The translations under genes were made by a program, and so were the position numbers. From Novosphingobium sp. Fuku2-ISO-50 (GTDB lineage Bacteria; Pseudomonadota; Alphaproteobacteria; Sphingomonadales; Sphingomonadaceae): DNA of 64,000 nucleotides. Every line of letters begins with the position of its first letter. The stretch's first letter is position 1. The notes below the pieces were generated by a model. It made no database searches, was not told the origin of the DNA, and was given only the letters and a program-made list of their open reading frames with translations. This document shows positions 27,738-35,976 of this stretch, piece by piece. The DNA lies in assembly GCF_001519055.1 (NCBI RefSeq), contig NZ_KQ954287.1, forward strand, positions 264,820 to 328,819, read 5' to 3'.

Positions 27738-28604
27738 ATGACCCAAGTGCCCGCCTATACCGAAGCCTCGACCACCCGCTTTGCCGAAGCGGTGATCGAC
27801 GGCACCACCTATCGCGTCCATTACAACGAGATCGGCACCGGCGACAAAGTCGTCGCCATGCTGCACGGATCGGGCCCCGGCGCGACGAGCTGGGCCAATT
27901 TCGTGCGCAATATCGATCCGTTCTTGGCGGCGGGATACCGCGTGCTGCTGGTCGACAGCCCCGGCTGGGGCCAAAGCGATCCCGTGGTCTGCACCGGATC
28001 GCGCTCGAACTTCAACGCGGCGGCCTTGCTCGGCGTGCTCGACGCGGCGGGCGCGGCAAAGGCGCATCTCGTCGGCAATTCGATGGGCGGGCACAGCGCG
28101 GTCGCCTTTGCGCTCGCCCATCCCGACCGTATCGGCAAGCTGGTTCTGATGGGCGGCGGCACCGGCGGGCCCAGCCTCTATGCCTCGATGCCGACCGAAG
28201 GGATCAAGCTGCTTCAGGGGCTCTATCGCGACCCGACCATCGAAAAGCTCAAGGCGATGATGAACGTCTTCGTGTTCGACGCGGGCGCGCTGACCGAAGA
28301 GCAGATGCAGTTGCGGCTGACCAACATGCTGTCGCGGCGCGATCACCTCGAAAATTTCGTGAAGAGCCTGACGGTTAACCCGCGCCAGTTTCCCGACCAG
28401 AACGCGCGGCTCAACGAAATCGCCGCGCCGACGCTGATCGTCTGGGGCCGCGACGACCGCTTCGTGCCGATGGATGTGGGGCTGCGGCTGCTCGCGGGCA
28501 TTGCGCGGTCCGAACTGCATGTCTTTTCGCGCTGCGGCCATTGGGCGCAATGGGAACATGCCGACAGCTTCAACGACCTGGTGCTGGCTTTCCTCGCCCG
28601 GTGA
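27738..28604 (+). CDS. mhpC: Meta-cleavage product hydrolase (MhpC/HsaD-like alpha/beta hydrolase)
   Basis: The 288-residue alpha/beta hydrolase has the oxyanion-hole region [14 protein letters not shown], the nucleophile elbow GNSMGG, the aspartate in WGRDDRFVP and the histidine in CGHWAQWEH, the triad layout of MhpC, BphD and HsaD. It cleaves the C-C bond of the ring-fission product, giving a dienoate and an acid. It is the last gene of the module. Enzymes for the next steps (MhpD, MhpE, MhpF) are not in this window. Confidence 0.88.
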   Translation: MTQVPAYTEASTTRFAEAVIDGTTYRVHYNEIGTGDKVVAMLHGSGPGATSWANFVRNIDPFLAAGYRVLLVDSPGWGQSDPVVCTGSRSNFNAAALLGVLDAAGAAKAHLVGNSMGGHSAVAFALAHPDRIGKLVLMGGGTGGPSLYASMPTEGIKLLQGLYRDPTIEKLKAMMNVFVFDAGALTEEQMQLRLTNMLSRRDHLENFVKSLTVNPRQFPDQNARLNEIAAPTLIVWGRDDRFVPMDVGLRLLAGIARSELHVFSRCGHWAQWEHADSFNDLVLAFLAR

Positions 28605-28610
28605 CCGCGT

Positions 28611-28636
28611 GCCGGGGGCGTCGTTTTACCCCCGGC
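28611..28636. terminator. Hairpin between convergent mhpC-like and MFS genes
   Basis: GCCGGGGG (28611-28618) and CCCCCGGC (28629-28636) form an 8-bp stem with a 10-base loop holding TTTT. It overlaps the MFS stop codon and lies 6 bp after the hydrolase stop. Confidence 0.5.
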
Positions 28637-29870
28637 GACGCCTGCGCGGCGCTGTCTCACGCACGAACAACGCGACGACCGCAGCGCCGAGCGACAGCCC
28701 GGCCATGATCCACAGCGGCGCGCTCTGGTTGGTATGGTCCGCGACGATCCCGGCCCCGATCGGCCCCAAGGCCCCCCCGATCATCTCGCCGCAGCCCACG
28801 ACCAACCCCAGCGCCCGCGCTGCGCCTGCCATCCCGACGGTTTCCACCGGGATGATCGCCATGAAGATCGGAAAGATCCCGAGCACTGTCCAGCCGACAA
28901 AGAACGGCACCGCCAGAACGGCAAACGATGCGGGCAGGGCCAGCGCCGAAAGCGGCATGATCGCGCCAAGCAGCGCAAACAGGATCATCACCGGCTTGCG
29001 CCCCCAGCGATCGGACAGTGCCGGGACCGGCATGCTGGTGACAACCGCAGAAAGACCGAGCACGGCGACCAGCCAGCCCATCTCCGCCGTCGACAGCCCG
29101 CGCACTTTCGTCAGGAAAAGCGGTACAAAATACCAGCACGTCGAATTGTAGGCGACCAGCAGCGACGCGATCACGCAGCACAGCACGACATTGCGCCGGA
29201 ACAGCGAGACCACCCGCTTGTCCCTTGTGCCGTCGGCCCGGCCCTGTGCCGGATCGCCGGGATCGGGCACCAGCCAGGCGATCAGCGCGACGCAGCTCAA
29301 CCCCGGAATCGCGGTCAGGTAAAACGTCATGCGCCAGCCGAAGTGCGTTGCCAGCGCGATCAGCACCACCGGCGCGAGCATCGCCCCGAACAGGTTCGAC
29401 CCAAACGCCTGCATCATGCCCATCGCCAGACCGCGCCGCCGTTCCGACACCAGCCGCGTGGTCAGCGACTGGCTGACCGGCAAGACACCGCCTTCGGCAA
29501 ACCCCATCGCCAGGCGCGCCACGAACAGGCTCATGAACGACCAGGCCAGCCCGCTGATGAACGAGGACAGCGAAAAGACCAGTGTCGCGGCGATCAGGGC
29601 CAATTTGCGTCGGCCATGGCGGTCGACAAGATGCCCGATGACATAGCCCGACAAGGCCCAGCTGAACGCCAGCGCCGCGGCAAGGCCACCGATCTGCGTG
29701 TTCGACAGCTTCAGATCGGCCTGAAGAAACGGCACCAGAAATCCGACCGCATTGCGATCGAAGAACACCACGCCGAAATTGAGGCTGAGCACGATGATCG
29801 CGATCGTCGTCGCGCGCACCGAAATCGGCGCCGGAATCAACGATTGCGCCTCGCGTGAATATGCCGCCAC
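28626..29870 (-). CDS. MFS transporter (aromatic acid / metabolite type)
   Basis: The 414-residue protein has about twelve hydrophobic segments and the MFS signature between TM2 and TM3 (GHLVDRHGRRKLAL); the equivalent in the second half is PALSDRWGRKPVMILFA. The GTG start at 29870 follows AAGGGGGT; a longer reading would add an unsupported basic extension. It is the last gene of the leftward kinase/ACAD/HAD/metallo-hydrolase series, 41 bp after the metallo-hydrolase stop. It may import the acid broken down by that operon, or export an intermediate. Confidence 0.88.
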   Translation of the reverse strand: MAAYSREAQSLIPAPISVRATTIAIIVLSLNFGVVFFDRNAVGFLVPFLQADLKLSNTQIGGLAAALAFSWALSGYVIGHLVDRHGRRKLALIAATLVFSLSSFISGLAWSFMSLFVARLAMGFAEGGVLPVSQSLTTRLVSERRRGLAMGMMQAFGSNLFGAMLAPVVLIALATHFGWRMTFYLTAIPGLSCVALIAWLVPDPGDPAQGRADGTRDKRVVSLFRRNVVLCCVIASLLVAYNSTCWYFVPLFLTKVRGLSTAEMGWLVAVLGLSAVVTSMPVPALSDRWGRKPVMILFALLGAIMPLSALALPASFAVLAVPFFVGWTVLGIFPIFMAIIPVETVGMAGAARALGLVVGCGEMIGGALGPIGAGIVADHTNQSAPLWIMAGLSLGAAVVALFVRETAPRRRRRG

Positions 29871-29911
29871 GGCACCCCCTTGTTTGTTATCCCGGCCGGA
29901 AGCCGCGTTTT

Positions 29912-30802
29912 TCAGATGCCGGGATGAAACCGGAAGGCATCGCCCGCGCGGGTGATCCGCCCGACATGCGGAGCGGCGAAATGGGCGGGCACCAGAAGAT
30001 GGCCGTGATCGGCGCATTCGCCCAGGATGCGCCGCCGCGTCGCGCGCGCCTGATGCGCGTCGGCGCAGGCAAAGCTGTTGCAGTCGGGCGCGGCGATCTG
30101 CAGCGGATGGTGCAGCGCATCGCCGGTAAACAGGCCGACCTGCCCGCCCGACCTCGCGCGCAACAGGCTGTGCCCCGGCGTATGGCCGGGGGCGGCTTCG
30201 ATCGCGATCTGATCATCGAGGTCAAAGCTCGGCCCGACCATCTGCGCCAGCCCCGCCTCGACCACCGGCAGGACGCTGTCGACAAAGATCGCGTGTTCGC
30301 CGTCATCGGCCCCATCGCCTGCCGGGCGGGCATGATCATACTCGGCCTGCGACCACAAATAGCGGGCATTGGGAAAAGTCGGCACCCACACGCCGTTTTC
30401 CAGCCGCGTGTTCCAACCGACATGATCGATATGCAGATGGGTGCAAAAGACATAGTCGATGTCTTCGGGCGAAACCCCCGCCGCGCACAGATTGTCGAGC
30501 CAGGCGCTGCTCCGGCGCTGATGAAACACCGGAAAATGCTCGCGCGGCTTGTGATTGCCGCCGCAGGTATCGACCAGGATGGTGTGATGCCGCGTGCGGA
30601 TCAGCCAGCTTTGCATCGTGATGTCGACGCCCATGGTCGCGGGATCGAGAAAGCGCGGCGCCAGCCAGTCGAGATTGGCGGGAATGACATCGTCGGGCAA
30701 ATCGGGCAGCAGGAATTGGACCGGAACGCCCGGATCGACGAATTCCTCGATTTGCGTGATCGCGATGTCACCAATCGCGAAACCGAACATGGCCATCGTC
30801 AT
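29912..30802 (-). CDS. Metallo-beta-lactamase-fold hydrolase
   Basis: The 296-residue protein has the zinc-binding motif HLHIDHVGW, AAPGHTPGHSLL (third His), LFTGDALHHPLQ (bridging Asp), and a C-terminal His in LLVPAHFAAPH. This is the full di-metal ligand set. The family includes lactonases and organophosphate hydrolases such as methyl parathion hydrolase. With a kinase/ACAD pair in the operon that would act on 4-hydroxyacids, a gamma-lactonase role (lactone to 4-hydroxyacid) is an attractive inference. Two ATGs exist; the third codon (30796) has better spacing from GAGAGGA, so the protein may be two residues shorter. Confidence 0.82.
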   Translation of the reverse strand: MTMAMFGFAIGDIAITQIEEFVDPGVPVQFLLPDLPDDVIPANLDWLAPRFLDPATMGVDITMQSWLIRTRHHTILVDTCGGNHKPREHFPVFHQRRSSAWLDNLCAAGVSPEDIDYVFCTHLHIDHVGWNTRLENGVWVPTFPNARYLWSQAEYDHARPAGDGADDGEHAIFVDSVLPVVEAGLAQMVGPSFDLDDQIAIEAAPGHTPGHSLLRARSGGQVGLFTGDALHHPLQIAAPDCNSFACADAHQARATRRRILGECADHGHLLVPAHFAAPHVGRITRAGDAFRFHPGI

Positions 30803-30844
30803 TCCTCTCTCGCGTCCCTTTTTCGGGGATCTTCATCCGGGCCG

Positions 30845-31978
30845 TCACTCTGCGGCAAGATACATCGGACCGCCCGTCGCCATGGGAAAACCATAAGCGC
30901 GGACAAACATCACGTCGATGTCGCCCGCAGATTGCACCATGCCTTCGCCCAGCAGCGCGCGACCTTCGCGGATCACCGCGCCGACACAGCGCGCCACGAT
31001 GGCCTCGGGCGCAACAGCCCGACCAGTCGTGTCGAACCGCGCGGACGGAACGCCCTGACGCCCCCCGTCGGGATAGTCATACCAGCCCCGCCCGGCGCGG
31101 ACGCCGACGCGCCCTTCGGCAACCAGCCGCGCCACGATCGCCGGTTGGCGAATCCCCGGCCGCTCCGCCGCGCGGCGCGTCAGCACGGCGGCGAGCAAAT
31201 CGTTGCCGATGCGATCGAGCGTCGCCAACGGACCGAGCGCCATGCCCCACCCGGTCAGCGCGGCATCGACCGCTTCGGGCAAGGCGCCTTCCTCGACCAG
31301 AAAGGCTGCTTCCTGCCAGAAACTATCGAACAGCCGATTGCCGACATAGCCGTCGCAATTGCCCGCGCGGATCGGCAATTTACCCAGCATCAGCGCGAGC
31401 ACCTGCGCCCGGTCGCTTGTCGCAGGGGCACTGGCCCGACCGGCCACAATTTCGAGGACCGGGGTACGATGCGCGGGCAAAAAGAAATGCGTGCCGATGA
31501 AGCGATCGGGCCGATCGAGCGCCGCAGCCAGCCGATCGATGTCGAGCGAGGAACTGTTGGTCGTGATCAGCGCGTGATCATCGACGACGGCCTCGATCGC
31601 GCGCAGCACGCCGGTCTTGATCGCGACATCCTCAAACACCGACTCGACCACGACCGACGCCCCGGCGAGCGCCACGAGATCGTCGGAACAGGCGGGCACG
31701 GCGGCCAGCCCTGCCTTGGCCGCCCAGCGCGCAAGATCGGCCCGAGCCGCCTGCAATTGCGCCGGATTGTTATCGACCAGCACCACATCGAGCCCGGCTT
31801 CGAGCCCGGCGAGCGCGATCGTGCGCCCCATCGTGCCCGCGCCGACCACGCCGAGGCGGCAATCGCGCCGCCCCAACCGTGCCACCGCGGCGCGCGCGCC
31901 GGCGATCAACCGCGCTTCCTCGGCCGCCAGATGCGACGCCCCATCGATCGCTATTGCGGGCATCACCGCCCCTGTCAT
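30845..31978 (-). CDS. 3-hydroxyacyl-CoA dehydrogenase
   Basis: The 377-residue NAD enzyme has the Rossmann motif VVGAGTMGRTIALAGLEAG, VVVESVFEDVAIKTGVL, TTNSSSLDIDRLAAAL and the catalytic-His region GTHFFLPAHRTPVLEI, with a C-terminal 3HCDH domain (DGYVGNRLFDSFWQEAAFLV; VRAGRGWYDY). It oxidises a 3-hydroxyacyl-CoA. Its start is 4 bp after the ACAD stop codon. In the context of the kinase and the ACAD11-like enzyme it would take the 3-hydroxyacyl-CoA made from a 4-hydroxyacyl-CoA. Confidence 0.88.
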   Translation of the reverse strand: MTGAVMPAIAIDGASHLAAEEARLIAGARAAVARLGRRDCRLGVVGAGTMGRTIALAGLEAGLDVVLVDNNPAQLQAARADLARWAAKAGLAAVPACSDDLVALAGASVVVESVFEDVAIKTGVLRAIEAVVDDHALITTNSSSLDIDRLAAALDRPDRFIGTHFFLPAHRTPVLEIVAGRASAPATSDRAQVLALMLGKLPIRAGNCDGYVGNRLFDSFWQEAAFLVEEGALPEAVDAALTGWGMALGPLATLDRIGNDLLAAVLTRRAAERPGIRQPAIVARLVAEGRVGVRAGRGWYDYPDGGRQGVPSARFDTTGRAVAPEAIVARCVGAVIREGRALLGEGMVQSAGDIDVMFVRAYGFPMATGGPMYLAAE

Positions 31979-31982
31979 CGGG

Positions 31983-33266
31983 TCATGCCTCGAACTTGCT
32001 GCGGATATTGGTTTCCGCAGCGCGATCGGGCGCGACCAGAAAGCGATGGCTGTCGCCGAACGTGGCCCGGCCCTGCTTGATTTCGGCACGCGCGATCGAG
32101 CGCAAGTGAACATCGTCGGGCCCGTCGGCGATGCGCAAGGAGCGGCCCATCGTCCACAGTTCAGGCAAGGGCGTGTCGGGCGAAAGGCCCATCGCGCCAA
32201 ATACCTGCATCGCCCGGTCGATCACGGTGACCTGCATGGTGGGGATCACCACCTTGATCATGGCGATGTCGTTGCGCGCTGCCTTGACCCCCAGCTTGTC
32301 GATCGTCCACGCCGCGCGCAGCACGAGCAGGCGCGCCTGTTCGATTTCGCAGCGCGACCGCGCGATCGCCTGCTGCACGACCCCCTGATCGACAAGATAC
32401 GATCCGAACGCCTTGCGCTCGATCGACCGGTCGATCATCAGCTTGAGCGCAAGCTCGGCCTGCCCGATCGAGCGCATGCAATGGTGAATCCGCCCCGGCC
32501 CCAGCCGCGCCTGGGCCATGGCAAAACCATCGCCTTCGGCGCCCAGCAAGTTCGCGGCGGGCACGCGCACGTTTTCGAAAACGATCTCGCAATGGCTTTC
32601 GTGGCTATGGTGGTTCATCACCGAAATGTTGCGCACGACCCGGACGCCGGGCGTGTCGAGCGGCACCAGAACCATGCTTTGCTGGCGATGGGTTTCGGCG
32701 TCGAAATCGGTCTTGCCCATCACGATCGCCAGCTTGCATGCCGGATTGGCGGCGCCGGTAATGAACCATTTGCGCCCGTTGATGACATAGCCGTTGCCGT
32801 CGCGACGGATTGCGGTCGTCACATTGGTCGCATCGGACGAGGCGACATCGGGCTCGGTCATCGCAAAGCACGACCGGATCGCGCCATCGAGCAACGGCAC
32901 CAGCCACTCCTGCTTCTGTTCGGGCGTGCCGAACATATGGAGCAGTTCCATGTTGCCGGTATCGGGCGCGGAACAGTTGAACACTTCGGAGGCCCAGGGC
33001 AATTGCCCCATGATTTCGGCGAGCGGCGCATAGTCGAGATTGTTCAGCCGCGTGCCCGGCTCATCCTCGCGCAGCGCGGGCAGGAACATGTTCCACAGCC
33101 CTTCCGATCGCGCCAGAGCCTTGAGATCTTCGAGAAAGCTCAGCGGATAAAGGCCCTGTTCGGCCTCGTGCACAAACTGGCGATGGCGCGGAATGACATG
33201 ATCATCCATAAATGCGCGCAGCTTTTCCTGCAGCGCTTCGACCTGGGGCGAAAAGGCAAAGTCCAT
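31983..33266 (-). CDS. ACAD11-like acyl-CoA dehydrogenase family enzyme
   Basis: The 427-residue protein matches the ACAD half of animal ACAD10/ACAD11 and bacterial LvaC-like proteins in many places that I recognise from memory: FNCSAPDTGNMELLHMFGTP, FAMTEPDVASSDATNVTTAI, INGRKWFITGAANPACKLAI, LGPGRIHHCMRSIGQAELAL, and LRIADGPDDVHLRSIAR. In the characterised relatives, this domain removes phosphate from a 4-phosphoacyl-CoA, moving the hydroxyl to C3. It lies 5 bp after an APH-type kinase gene, the other half of ACAD11. ATG at 33266 fits the family start. Confidence 0.88.
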   Translation of the reverse strand: MDFAFSPQVEALQEKLRAFMDDHVIPRHRQFVHEAEQGLYPLSFLEDLKALARSEGLWNMFLPALREDEPGTRLNNLDYAPLAEIMGQLPWASEVFNCSAPDTGNMELLHMFGTPEQKQEWLVPLLDGAIRSCFAMTEPDVASSDATNVTTAIRRDGNGYVINGRKWFITGAANPACKLAIVMGKTDFDAETHRQQSMVLVPLDTPGVRVVRNISVMNHHSHESHCEIVFENVRVPAANLLGAEGDGFAMAQARLGPGRIHHCMRSIGQAELALKLMIDRSIERKAFGSYLVDQGVVQQAIARSRCEIEQARLLVLRAAWTIDKLGVKAARNDIAMIKVVIPTMQVTVIDRAMQVFGAMGLSPDTPLPELWTMGRSLRIADGPDDVHLRSIARAEIKQGRATFGDSHRFLVAPDRAAETNIRSKFEA

Positions 33267-33271
33267 GGGCT

Positions 33272-34297
33272 TCAGATCCCTGCGATGGCGAGGCCGTGGC
33301 GCATGAAAATGCGCGCGAAATCCTCTGGGCTGTGATTGGCGGTGGTGCCGGTGCCGGTACCTGCGGCCTCGCGCCGGGCGACCCCTTCGAAAATCACCGC
33401 GAGGCGAAAGAACGAAAAAGCGATGAAAAACGGATCGACCTCGGTCGGCAGGCCGCGCCGCCGACAATAGCGCACGGCATAATCAGCCATCGCCGGAATG
33501 CCGAGCGCGGCAAGATCCAGACCGCCGAGGCCATTGTATTCGTCATGGCGCTGGACCCAGGCCATCAGATTGTAGCCGAGATCGGCGAGCGGATGCCCGG
33601 TGGTCGCCAGTTCCCAGTCGAGCACGGCCACGATGCGCGGCTCGGTCGGGTGAAACATCAGATTGCCGAGACGATAATCGCCGTGAACGATCGTCGTCGC
33701 TGCGTCGGCCGGCGGGCGATGCGCATTCAGCCAGTCGATCAGGCGATCCAGTTCGGCACATTCGGGCAGGCGCAACGCGGCGTGCTGGCGCCCCCAGGTG
33801 CCGATCTGGCGCTCAAAGAAATCGCCGCCGCGGCCAAAATCGCGCAGACCCAGCGCATCGCAATCGAGCGCATGGAGATCGGCCAGCGTGTCGGCCATCG
33901 CCTCGAAAAAAGCGGCTCGTTCTTCGCGCGGAACCGAAGGCAGCGCATTGTCTTCGAACACCCGCCCGGCGACGCGCTCCATGACATAGAACGGCGTGCC
34001 GATCACCGCGCGATCCTCGCAGAAATGCAGCATGTCCGGCACCGGGACAGCCGTTCCGGCCAGCGCTTTCATGATGCGGTATTCGCGATCGATCGCATGG
34101 GCCGATTTGGGCAGCTCGCCCGGCGGCTGCTTGCGCAGAACATAAGGAAGCGGCGTCGCACCCGAACGAAGCGCAAATGTCGGGTTGGAATGCCCATGGC
34201 CGATCGCATCGAGATCAAGCCCCGTACCCGGCAGGTCGATATGCCCGGCGAGGTAATCCGCAAGCCGCACGGTATCGAACGGTTTCCCGCCCTTCAT
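33272..34297 (-). CDS. APH-type kinase, equivalent to the ACAD11 N-terminal kinase domain
   Basis: The 341-residue protein has the phosphotransferase fold: IGHGHSNPTFALR, YVLRKQPPGELPKSAHAIDR, VIGTPFYVMERVAGRVF, the catalytic loop VHGDYRLGNLMFHP and the metal-binding LDWELATTGHPLADLGYN. These are the ACAD10/11 and LvaA kinase patterns, which phosphorylate the 4-hydroxyl of 4-hydroxyacyl-CoAs. GGAAGGACAGGCG precedes the ATG. It is the first gene of the leftward operon and is divergent from a LysR regulator. Confidence 0.87.
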   Translation of the reverse strand: MKGGKPFDTVRLADYLAGHIDLPGTGLDLDAIGHGHSNPTFALRSGATPLPYVLRKQPPGELPKSAHAIDREYRIMKALAGTAVPVPDMLHFCEDRAVIGTPFYVMERVAGRVFEDNALPSVPREERAAFFEAMADTLADLHALDCDALGLRDFGRGGDFFERQIGTWGRQHAALRLPECAELDRLIDWLNAHRPPADAATTIVHGDYRLGNLMFHPTEPRIVAVLDWELATTGHPLADLGYNLMAWVQRHDEYNGLGGLDLAALGIPAMADYAVRYCRRRGLPTEVDPFFIAFSFFRLAVIFEGVARREAAGTGTGTTANHSPEDFARIFMRHGLAIAGI

Positions 34298-34376
34298 CGC
34301 CTGTCCTTCCCTGCTCGGCGGCCCGATCCACTGGCGAGCCGTCCTGATCTGTCGGGGCAAGATTGCAGGCAGCGGC

Positions 34377-34397
34377 GCAATTAGTAAAATGAATTGC
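34377..34397. promoter_or_regulatory. Inverted repeat, candidate LysR box
   Basis: GCAATT (34377-34382) and AATTGC (34392-34397) flank AGTAAAATG in an AT-rich island between the LysR gene and the divergent kinase gene. The partial dyad resembles the T-N11-A type of LysR boxes. Confidence 0.45.
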
Positions 34398-34429
34398 CCG
34401 CATGGCCAGTCATGCGTAGCGTGCATGAC

Positions 34430-35368
34430 ATGCGCGTCGACTTCAACTTGTTCCGCGTCTTTGCGGCGATCTACACCAATGGCGGCGTCTCGGCGGCGGC
34501 CGAAGTGCTGCATCTGACTCAGCCCGCGGTCAGCCATGCGCTGGCCCGGTTGCGCGATCAGCTTGGCGATCCGCTGTTCGTCCGGCTTGGCCAGGGCATG
34601 GTGCCGACGCCGGTCGCGCACCAGTTGATCGGGCCGGTGCGCAAGGCGCTGGGCGAAATCGAGCAAGCGGTCAAAGCGATCGAGAGCTTCGATCCGGCGC
34701 TTGCCGCAATGCAGTTCCGCATCGGCTTCAATGCCTTGATGGAAGCCGCGCTGCTGCCGCGCATCGTCTGCGCGATTCTGCCAAAGGCGCCCGGCATCCG
34801 CGTGGAAGCGGTGCGCTATAACCGGGCCGACATGGCCATGGCGCTGGCCAGTTCACAGCTCAACGCCGTCATCGACATCGAAATGGCCAACCCCGGCGAG
34901 ATGATCCACAGCCGGCGCCTCGCTTCGGGCCGGATCGTCGGCGTCGCGCGGCGCGACCATCCCGTGGTCACCGGCAAAGCGCCTGTTTCGCTCGACGATT
35001 ACATGGCGCTCGGCCACATCGCGGTATCGACCCGGCCACAGGGCGCGACGTTCGAAGACATCCTCATCGCCCGTTCGACGACCAGAACCCGGCGGATCGC
35101 CGCGCGGTGTCAGTTGATCGGGTCCGCGCTCCAACTGGTGCGCGAAACCGATCTTGTCCTGACGCTGGCCTCGCCGTTCATCGACGCGGCCAGCCTTGAA
35201 AATGGCCTGACGCTGTTCGACATCCCGGTCGAAACGGGCGAAATCAGCATCTGTCTTTACTGGCACGCCAGCAACGATTCGGATGCATCGCAGATCTGGC
35301 TGAGAGAGTGTGTGTTGAAATCAATCAACTTCTCGACTTCTCCCGGCGTGACAGCGAACCGCCGCTAG
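34430..35368 (+). CDS. LysR-family transcriptional regulator
   Basis: The 312-residue protein has an N-terminal LysR helix-turn-helix (DFNLFRVFAAIYTNGGVSAA, AEVLHLTQPAVSHALARLRD) and a substrate-binding-type effector domain. It resembles the NodD/NahR/SyrM-like group in the FNLFRVFAAIY start. The ATG at 34430 is preferred because it gives the canonical N-terminus; 34412 is an alternative. It is divergent from the kinase/ACAD11-like operon and probably regulates it. Its TAG stop lies in the left arm of a long inverted repeat. Confidence 0.9.
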   Translation: MRVDFNLFRVFAAIYTNGGVSAAAEVLHLTQPAVSHALARLRDQLGDPLFVRLGQGMVPTPVAHQLIGPVRKALGEIEQAVKAIESFDPALAAMQFRIGFNALMEAALLPRIVCAILPKAPGIRVEAVRYNRADMAMALASSQLNAVIDIEMANPGEMIHSRRLASGRIVGVARRDHPVVTGKAPVSLDDYMALGHIAVSTRPQGATFEDILIARSTTRTRRIAARCQLIGSALQLVRETDLVLTLASPFIDAASLENGLTLFDIPVETGEISICLYWHASNDSDASQIWLRECVLKSINFSTSPGVTANRR

Positions 35369-35438
35369 TGGTCCGATTCTGACATTTGCGACCGTGCTAT
35401 CCGGATGGCGGGATGCAAATGTCAAAAACAATCCACTA
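35366..35438. repeat. Long inverted repeat whose arms contain both convergent stop codons
   Basis: The left arm (35366-35389, TAGTGG...GACATTTGC) and the right arm (35415-35438, GCAAATGTC...CCACTA) are 24 bp each with 5 mismatches and a 25-base loop. TAG at 35366-35368 ends the LysR gene, and TAG read leftward at 35438-35436 ends the DUF6481-type gene. It can be a bidirectional terminator or a MITE/REP-like element that supplied both stops. Confidence 0.7.
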
Positions 35439-35765
35439 GCGAGATGCCTTGCGAGCCTTGCGCGCGGCATAGCGTGCGTCGCGCGCCGCCTTGCGTTCGG
35501 CCTCGGTCGGTTCGGGCACGGGCTCCGGTTCGGGCTCGGGGACAATCACCTCGGCCTTCTTTGCTTTGGCGATTTCCCGCGCCTCGGCGCGCTCCGCTGC
35601 GCGTTTTGCCAGCGCTTCCTCGCGCTCGCGCGCCTTGGCGACGCGATCGGCCAAGACCTGCGGATCGATCGGAGGCTTTGCTTTCAAACGGGCGAGCGCC
35701 CTCTCACGGGCCTGAGCAGCAGCCGCCACCCGATCCTGAAAGCCCGGTTCCTTGTATCCTGCCAT
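35436..35765 (-). CDS. Small charged protein, DUF6481-like
   Basis: The 109-residue protein begins MAGYKEPGFQDRVAAAAQAR and is mostly a highly charged Ala/Lys/Arg/Glu helix (RLKAKPPIDPQVLADRVAKA; REREEALAKRAAERAEAREI), with a Pro-Glu stretch (VPEPEPEPVPEPTEAE) and a basic tail. The N-terminus is that of a small family frequent in sphingomonads (DUF6481 by memory), of unknown function and often near cold-shock genes. A coiled coil is likely. ATG at 35765 is preferred over upstream in-frame ATGs. Confidence 0.72.
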   Translation of the reverse strand: MAGYKEPGFQDRVAAAAQARERALARLKAKPPIDPQVLADRVAKAREREEALAKRAAERAEAREIAKAKKAEVIVPEPEPEPVPEPTEAERKAARDARYAARKARKASR

Positions 35766-35935
35766 ATGTGTGTACTGATACCCTTCTGCGATCACGGGCG
35801 CGCACCCAAAGCGGCGCGCGATACATGTGAACCACCGTGATCGCACCACCCTAGCACAACAAGGCCCGGGATGCGACTGCCATCGGGGCGCCCCCCCCGG
35901 TCAAAGGCAAACCGGCCACAGTGAAAATGCAAGCG

Positions 35936-35961
35936 GGACGCCGCGGGGGAACGCGGCGTCC
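35936..35961 (-). terminator. Terminator-like hairpin after the TonB receptor
   Basis: GGACGCCGCG (35936-35945) and CGCGGCGTCC (35952-35961) form a perfect 10-bp stem with a 6-base loop, 15 bp past the receptor stop codon on the minus strand. Confidence 0.65.
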
Positions 35962-35976
35962 GTGATCAGCAGCCGA

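Noticed and set aside
24922..28604. Naming the ring-cleavage operon a steroid (hsa) or phenylpropionate (mhp) operon
   Set aside because: The genes mix both types and the flanking steps of either pathway are incomplete in the window, so a substrate name would be a guess.
28734..29858. 374-residue plus-strand frame over the MFS gene
   Set aside because: Product is Arg/His/Gln-rich and non-hydrophobic; the opposite strand codes a transporter with clear membrane helices and MFS motifs.
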